The notes under the pieces: model-generated
What the model was told of the DNA's origin: nothing
The model's database searches: none
What the model saw: only the letters and a program-made list of their open reading frames with translations
In this document: positions 59,846-64,000 of the stretch, in pieces
Layout: every line of letters begins with the position of its first letter
How positions within the stretch are numbered: the first letter of the stretch is position 1
Translations under genes and position numbers: made by a program
NCBI GenBank assembly: GCA_903995115.1
Contig: LR877145.1
Location: 1,116,001 to 1,180,000, forward strand
Length of the DNA stretch: 64,000 nucleotides
Reading direction: 5' to 3'
Source: Angomonas deanei
Lineage: Eukaryota > Euglenozoa > Kinetoplastea > Trypanosomatida > Trypanosomatidae

Positions 59846-60058
59846 CTACTGACTTCCATCGCTGACCTCGGAAATTTGAATTCCCTGCATCATATTGACA
59901 GAGAAAAATACCATGCCGACAAGAATCGCGGCCACCGCGAGACCAGTCGCGACTGTACTAGACAAGGAAATAGTAACGACTTCCTCTTTTGTTTCCGTGG
60001 CAAAGACGGTCAAAACCGTCAGGACAACACAAATGACAGCGAAGAGAGCTTTGTTCAT
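59846..60058 (-). CDS. small secretory-pathway membrane protein, 70 aa
   Basis: 70 aa: a cleavable-type signal peptide (MNKALFAVICVVLTVLTVFA), a short lumenal stretch (TETKEEVVTISLSS), one membrane span (TVATGLAVAAILVGMVFFSV) and a cytosolic tail (NMMQGIQISEVSDGSQ). This is a type I topology. I do not recognise a family with confidence; the span plus short tail recall the C-terminal end of V-ATPase accessory proteins (Ac45/ATP6AP2), which is speculation. The regular signal-span-tail order argues it is a real gene. Confidence 0.55.
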   Translation of the reverse strand: MNKALFAVICVVLTVLTVFATETKEEVVTISLSSTVATGLAVAAILVGMVFFSVNMMQGIQISEVSDGSQ

Positions 60059-60278
60059 TTTTTTATATTTTTTTTTCTGTGTGTAGTGTACCGATATATA
60101 TGCAGAAAAAAAAAAATGCGGATATCTAACCTTGTTTTTCTAGAAGCAGAAAAAAAAAAGGAGCGAATTTTTGTGGATTATTCAATCAAAAGTTGCCGAC
60201 AACGCTACTTGCAAAAAAAAGGAATACAATCAATAATAACAAAAAAAAAAAAATTGTTACAGTTAAAATTGTGAAAAT

Positions 60279-60812
60279 TTACTCTGGTGGCTGACCTCGA
60301 ATGTGCCGCAGGTACCACGCTGACCACGTTGTTCGTTCCGCTTCCGGAATACTGCTATAACTCATAAAATCGCTCGTTTCACGTCGTATTTTAAGCCAAC
60401 GTCGGAGAATGTCACTCTTCTCCGCATCGTTGCCGATAAATTCGTCGTCTAAAAACTTTAAATCTGCCGTTTTAATGTGGTGGATAATATCGTCGCAATT
60501 TTCTTCCAAAAGCAGCTCGTCCACAAGTTCGTCAAAACTCATGGGATTTTCCGGCGGGGTTCCGTAGGAAACGCTGTCAAATAATTTGCTGTGCTCGTTT
60601 TCCTTCAGCATGGCTTCCTTACTAGTATTTGCCTTCATGCGAATGGCGTCATGAATAGGTACTCTTTTTTTCACGTCCGCCAAGTAGGTCAATGCGGTAT
60701 TTCTTTTTTCTCCCAGATATCGGCTTTTCCACTCATGACCAGCGGAGCCGTCTTCCCAATCAGAGTATCGCCTTCCCTGTAAAATTACTATTTTTGTGAA
60801 ACATCTCCGCAT
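60279..60812 (-). CDS. putative mitochondrial protein of unknown function
   Basis: 177 aa from the ATG at 60812. The N terminus MRRCFTKIVILQGRRYSDWE is basic and amphipathic, like an import signal. The body is helical and mixed in charge, with DELVDELLLEENCDDIIHHI and ILRRWLKIRRETSDFMSYSS. No domain recognised. A mitochondrial ribosome or respiratory-chain assembly role would fit the size but is not shown. Confidence 0.55.
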   Translation of the reverse strand: MRRCFTKIVILQGRRYSDWEDGSAGHEWKSRYLGEKRNTALTYLADVKKRVPIHDAIRMKANTSKEAMLKENEHSKLFDSVSYGTPPENPMSFDELVDELLLEENCDDIIHHIKTADLKFLDDEFIGNDAEKSDILRRWLKIRRETSDFMSYSSIPEAERTTWSAWYLRHIRGQPPE

Positions 60813-61145
60813 GTGCGCTAGCAATTGTAATTATTAATATTATATAAAAATAAAAAATTAAAAAAGGTGTGGGAAGATGAATGCAGTTCATGCCACAAAT
60901 GCCAGAAAAATAATAATAACAAAAAGAATAACTGTTGCAGTGATCATTTTTTTTTTTTTTTTTCAATAGAGTCATAGATTTTTTTTTTTTTTTTAAGCTT
61001 TTTTTATTCTTGTTGTGTATTAATTATGATTTGTGCTATCTGATTTGTCACGTTGTATTTTTATTTTATTTTATTTTAAAACTCTGACTGTTGTTTCTAT
61101 AAAAACGAGCAAATTGTCTTCTTTTTGTTATTCTCGAATGGAGGT
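60813..61145. other. spacer with paired T/A runs
   Basis: 333 bases. Plus-strand T runs of about 15 (60948-60963) and 16 (60979-60994), and TTTTA repeats (61059-61077). No gene was recognised. Confidence 0.45.
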
Positions 61146-62665
61146 TTATTGAATAGAAGAAATTTTAACGGTCTGCGCTAATGTGTCGTTAATGCTGAAG
61201 GAACTGATGTTTTCGATTAGTTTCTGCTTTCTCTCATTGAGCTGCTCCAACGACTCTCCGTTTTTAACGTAAAAAGAAATACTGTTCTGGTGGGGATCCG
61301 CCTTGTAATTAATGTGAAGGCGAAAACACGCATCTGTTTTTTTCACTTCCGCGGGCTTTTCATAAAATAGCGCAAATAAAAAGTATCCAAATTCTTCTTG
61401 ATCGTACGCCTCGGGCGTTTCCATCAAAAATGTGTTGGGATAGATTAACTGATCCTCACCTGTTATCGATGTGAAAAACAGAGAACCGAACGCCAGCAAA
61501 ATATTGGTGGATTTCTCCACGGCCTTTGCGTATAATTCGTTAAAATGTACCAAAACAATGCCCGTCATGTACGCATCGTACCTGTCCCTTGTGTGCCTTG
61601 GACAACTCTCCCACAGAGGCGTCATTGTAGTTGTAAAATCCTGGGGGCAGCACAAATTTTTCCTCGATTGTGCGTGGTGATCGATCGAATGATTTTCGAA
61701 TCGCTGTATAAATGGAACCCAGGCCTGTATTGGGAAAAGGTTCTTGTTCGCTGTCGCTGTTAATGAAAGTCGCGATCGCTTTGGTGTCGTAAATTGTGTT
61801 AAACGTACTGTGCAGTTGGTTCTTGAATTCTGCATAGGTGGGAGGGAGGTCTGTTTCGTGCGTGTGCATCATAAACATGGTGTCTTGAAGAAAATTGTGT
61901 CCGACAATGGGCTTCCCGCTGGCGATTATTTCTTTCCAAAAATTGCGAAACCCCAGTTTTTCGAACTGTTTCTTCTCTGTGTAGCGTTTCTGCCGTAATC
62001 TGCGAAATTCCCTGTCCTCTTCGGTTATTTTTGTAATAGTAAATACCTTGTCCTGCGTATTTTGCACGGCTTCAAATTTTATGTGCACCAAATAATCCAA
62101 CTCTTCCTCGAAAGTGGCACAAATAAGGTGGGCGCTCGGATAAGTGCACTTGAGCTTTTTTTTCAACTCCGGTTCTTCGCCGGGCAAAAAGGCGACAATT
62201 TCGGCTTTCATGGTCTCAATCATTTTTTTTTGCCTCGTCGGTAATGTTTTTTTCATTTTTGGCAGCTGCCATTTGCGCTTCCTCATTTTTTGTGCAGTAA
62301 GGAATACTGAACTTCATCCATTTGTTGAAGTCAAGGTTGTTCGTGACATGGAACTCGACGGCGTTGAGGTCGAGGGTCATTCTGCCGGACTTGTTCAGGA
62401 GGGAAAAATTGTAAGGCCTCGCCTCGTACGTTTCCCCCGCTTTGGTGAACAGGCAGGCGCCGAACTGGAAGGCGTTGTAGGTCAACACGCCGTCTCGGAA
62501 GTGGTTGTAGAGCTTTTCGGGGGAGATGCCGCAGAGGTGGTCGGAGGCGATGTCCTTTCCGGAGACGCCGGTCATTTCCTGGTCCACGGCGATGAAGTCG
62601 CACAGGCGCACCTGCTTTTGGAAGTCGGCGAAAACAAACGGTGCGTTAAGCCGTGTGACGTCCAT
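61146..62665 (-). CDS. PARN: poly(A)-specific ribonuclease PARN-like, in three frames
   Basis: About 505 aa from the ATG at 62665. Frame 1 has CDFIAVDQEMTGVSG, the DEDD-type Asp/Glu pair (D-Q-E, as D-G-E in PARN). Frame 2 has SGKPIVGHNFLQDTMFMMH (third acidic residue and the VGHN motif). Frame 3 has DRYDAYMTGIVLVHF (the last Asp and its context). The breaks fall at an A9 run (plus-strand T9, 62223-62231), where one A is surplus, and at GGG (61586-61588), where one G is surplus. Removing the surplus bases gives continuous PARN-like sequence, with all four catalytic acids. PARN trims poly(A) tails, and kinetoplastids have several copies. Its start lies only 140 bases from tRNA-Met. Confidence 0.8.
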
Positions 62666-62793
62666 TTTTGTTGTGGGGTTGTTTTCTTTGGGGGAGGGGG
62701 AAGGGGGTTGGTTTGAACGGAGGAGCAGGAAAATTCTCTTTTTTTGGTTGGCCGGCCCCCCCAGACGTCCTACTAAGCAAAAAATAGCGGATG

Positions 62794-62800
62794 AAAAAAA
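62794..62800 (-). terminator. Pol III terminator of tRNA-Met
   Basis: T7 on the minus strand, four bases past the 3' end of the initiator tRNA. Confidence 0.8.
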
Positions 62801-62803
62801 GTA

Positions 62804-62875
62804 TAGCACCGGGAGGTTTCGATCCGCCGACCTACAAGTTATGAGCCTGTCGCACTTCCACTGTGCTACGGTGCT
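62804..62875 (-). tRNA. initiator tRNA-Met (CAU)
   Basis: 72 nt folding as a full cloverleaf: acceptor AGCACCG/CGGTGCT with discriminator A, D stem GCAC/GTGC, anticodon loop CTCATAA. The A1-U72 pair and the T loop ATCGAAA (A54 and A60 in place of T54 and C/T60) are eukaryotic initiator features, so this is the initiator and not the elongator species. One T-stem mismatch (C51/T63). T7 terminator follows. Confidence 0.93.
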
Positions 62876-62948
62876 TCAAAAGTGTGTGAAAAAGATATCT
62901 AGGTATTTTGACAGTGGGACGTGGGGCCTCAAACAGGCAAACTTTGTA

Positions 62949-63020
62949 GGTCGTTTAGTCTAGTGGTATGATTCCTGTTTTGGGTACAGGAGGTCACGGG
63001 TTCAATTCCCGTAACGACCC
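62949..63020 (+). tRNA. tRNA-Pro (UGG)
   Basis: 72 nt cloverleaf: acceptor GGTCGTT/AACGACC, discriminator C, anticodon stem CCTGT/ACAGG with loop TTTGGGT (anticodon TGG), T arm CACGGGTTCAATTCCCGTA. A and B boxes are intact. It is opposite in direction to the protein genes. T5 terminator at 63023-63027. Confidence 0.95.
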
Positions 63021-63022
63021 AC

Positions 63023-63027
63023 TTTTT
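63023..63027 (+). terminator. Pol III terminator of tRNA-Pro
   Basis: T5 three bases after the tRNA 3' end on the plus strand. Confidence 0.8.
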
Positions 63028-63030
63028 GTC

Positions 63031-63106
63031 AAAAATGCCCCCTGGCTGGGGTTTGAACCAGGGGGTTTTTAGTTGACGGCATTGGGCCTTTTCCATATGA
63101 GCTAGA
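63031..63106 (-). promoter_or_regulatory. tRNA-like A/B-box module, divergent promoter for U5
   Basis: On the minus strand an A box (TAGCTCATATGG, 63104-63093) and a B box (GGTTCAAACC, 63059-63050) sit at tRNA spacing and a T5 run (63035-63031) follows. No sound cloverleaf forms: the seven bases before the A box do not pair with the 3' end, and no anticodon loop with T33 is found. In trypanosomatids, A and B boxes of a divergent neighbouring tRNA drive Pol III transcription of U2, U3, U6 and 7SL. Here the A box is about 95-105 bases from the expected U5 start. A decayed tRNA kept as a promoter is my reading. The type is partly regulatory and partly tRNA pseudogene. Confidence 0.6.
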
Positions 63107-63199
63107 ATAGGGGAAGTTCGCTTCAAAGTAGTATGGAGGGTGCCCTAGGATTCCTTTTCGTCCTTTTTGGTTTCTCTGCTGTCGGCGTTTTCCCCGTTT

Positions 63200-63272
63200 A
63201 CTATTAGTGAGATCACCACTTCGACTTTTACTAAGTGGCGCCTTCAAACTACATGATAAATTTTGAAAACCC
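63200..63272 (+). ncRNA. U5 spliceosomal snRNA
   Basis: The 11-nt loop CGACTTTTACT (63222-63232), closed by a perfect 6-bp stem CCACTT/AAGTGG (63216-63221 with 63233-63238), matches U5 loop I (CGCCUUUUACU) except C to A at position 3. Below, GAG/CTT and TAGT/ACTA form a second and third stem around an ATCA/CGC internal loop; AGATC precedes stem Ic as in other U5 RNAs. An Sm-like site AAATTTTGA lies at 63258-63266 and a T5 terminator at 63273-63277. Length about 70 nt suits the short trypanosomatid U5. U5 loop I aligns exons in cis- and trans-splicing. The 5' end is estimated to about 5 bases. Confidence 0.8.
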
Positions 63273-63277
63273 TTTTT
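63273..63277 (+). terminator. Pol III terminator of U5
   Basis: T5 on the plus strand just after the Sm-like site and a short A/C run, as expected for a Pol III U5 gene in this group. Confidence 0.65.
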
Positions 63278-63376
63278 CAGAGAAGAGAGGAATGTAGAAC
63301 ACGAGAAGGGCAAAAACAGCGTCGTCATTTCTTTGTCCACTGCATTTTTTTTTTTTTTATTTTTTAGCTTAATCGT

Positions 63377-64000
63377 TTACTTGCTGCCCAGCCGCTTCTT
63401 CTTGAGCGACTTTCGCACCGTGCTCTTGAGCTTCAGGTTGGCCTTTCCGCCGCCGACGACTCTCCGAGCGGTCTTCTTGACACCGACACGCTTCGCGCGG
63501 GCGGTCTTCTGGTGCTCCTCGCCGTCCACGTCCACGAGCAGCGCCGCCACCTCATCCACTTTCGCCCTTTCCAGGACGCGCGTGTCCAGACTAACGGTGA
63601 CGGTATCGAGACTCTTCGACCCCTCCATCGTGCCGTCCCACTCCAACAGCTTCGCGACCGCCTTTGGGGTGTCCAGCTGGGGCACCATCATCCCCTGCGT
63701 CGAGCGCAGCTCCGCCATCTCCGCCTCGTACGCGTTGTGGAGCTGCTTGACCAGACCCCTCGGGTGGTTGCGTTCGCGGCGCAGCTTGTTCGCCTCGCGG
63801 ATGTGCCGCTCAATGTACACCTGCACCAGAAGGAGCACATCCTCCTCGCTCAGGCAGCCGGCCTCCGACTGCGCCACCCCTAGCAGGAACACACTGTCTT
63901 TGAGCCACTCGTAGCGGTTGAGTCGCTGCTGGTGTTGGTTCTTTTGCCGCTCTTTCTGCTGCAAGACGCGCAGCCCCCGCTTCTCGCGCTTTTCAATCTG
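63377..64000 (-). CDS. TMA16-like ribosome-biogenesis protein, 5' part outside window
   Basis: The frame is open to the window edge (visible from QIEKREKRGLRVLQQKERQ), so the start is missing. At least 207 residues are visible. Pattern YEWLKDSVFLLG, VLLLVQVYIERHIREANKLR and GMMVPQLDTPKAVAKLLEWD resembles TMA16, which binds pre-60S particles, in order and spacing. The C terminus is Lys/Arg-rich with KKTARRVVGGG and SLKKKRLGSK, more basic than in yeast. Moderate match; a nucleolar basic protein of another type is the alternative. Confidence 0.55.
   Translation of the reverse strand, partial: QIEKREKRGLRVLQQKERQKNQHQQRLNRYEWLKDSVFLLGVAQSEAGCLSEEDVLLLVQVYIERHIREANKLRRERNHPRGLVKQLHNAYEAEMAELRSTQGMMVPQLDTPKAVAKLLEWDGTMEGSKSLDTVTVSLDTRVLERAKVDEVAALLVDVDGEEHQKTARAKRVGVKKTARRVVGGGKANLKLKSTVRKSLKKKRLGSK

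Noticed and set aside
9413-62665. Programmed ribosomal frameshifting as a common cause of the frame breaks
   Set aside because: The sites share no slippery heptamer or stop context, and both +1 and -1 type changes are needed. Base indels are simpler.
62804-62875. Elongator tRNA-Met
   Set aside because: A1-U72 and A54/A60 in the T loop are initiator features.
63031-63106. Functional third tRNA
   Set aside because: No pairing between the seven bases before the A box and the 3' end, and no anticodon loop with T33; kept only as a tRNA-like promoter module.
1-64000. Transposons, LINE/SINE or virus-derived elements
   Set aside because: No reverse transcriptase, integrase, transposase or capsid-like ORF and no terminal repeats were seen; A/T runs occur in most spacers and match splice signals.

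Overview
This is a stretch of a nuclear chromosome from a kinetoplastid protist. The evidence is as follows. All recognisable protein genes lie on the minus strand, close together and without visible introns. Many starts sit just downstream of a pyrimidine tract plus AG, as expected for spliced-leader trans-splicing. There is a trypanosomatid-type hexose transporter with a Cys-rich outer loop, a PEX11/GIM5-like peroxisomal (glycosomal) protein, and a Pol III-type U5 snRNA diverging from a tRNA-like A/B-box module. Species cannot be read from the sequence. Coding parts are near 50 % GC. Spacers are AT-rich and full of A and T runs of 10-18 bases.

Layout (minus strand unless stated; transcription runs from 64000 towards 1). 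62.7-64.0 kb: 5'-truncated TMA16-like gene, then an RNA cluster holding U5 snRNA (+), a tRNA-like promoter module (-), tRNA-Pro(UGG) (+) and initiator tRNA-Met (-). 58.9-62.7 kb: PARN deadenylase and three small unknown genes. 47.4-58.7 kb: a giant LamG/SPRY HECT ubiquitin ligase. 46.3-47.1 kb: PEX11-like. 38.1-45.5 kb: TOR kinase. 33-38 kb: homocysteine S-methyltransferase, hexose transporter, type II DnaJ. 28.9-32.4 kb: three small GTPase genes in a row (Rab23, RABL6-like, ARL3). 23.9-28.8 kb: coiled-coil protein ending in 14 Pro-rich/acidic repeats. 20.4-23.7 kb: VPS54. 14-20.2 kb: a large putative mitochondrial protein, a small basic protein, an Apd1/sucrase-ferredoxin-like protein, FIS1, and an H1-like Lys-rich protein with a mitochondrial-type N terminus. 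8.9-13.6 kb: two unknown proteins, the tRNA thiolase CTU1, and selenoprotein K. 0.2-8.4 kb: centrin, CNOT10, an ABC1/ADCK kinase, a TPR protein and a TBC RabGAP.

The genes are mostly housekeeping and do not form one pathway. Themes are membrane traffic and cilium (TBC, VPS54, Rab23, ARL3, RABL6, centrin), mitochondrion and glycosome (FIS1, ADCK, H1-like, PEX11), and RNA metabolism (U5, tRNAs, CTU1, PARN, CNOT10).

The two most valuable observations are a selenoprotein K gene, whose in-frame TGA is followed by two sense codons and then TAA, with a SECIS-like hairpin downstream, and an unannotated U5 snRNA gene with an exact 11-nt U5-type loop, an Sm-like site and a T5 terminator. A third is that five conserved genes (CTU1, VPS54, PARN, the HECT ligase and the repeat protein) each continue in another frame. 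In total there are about 11 apparent indels, several at homopolymers or short repeats, which is more like sequence error than decay.
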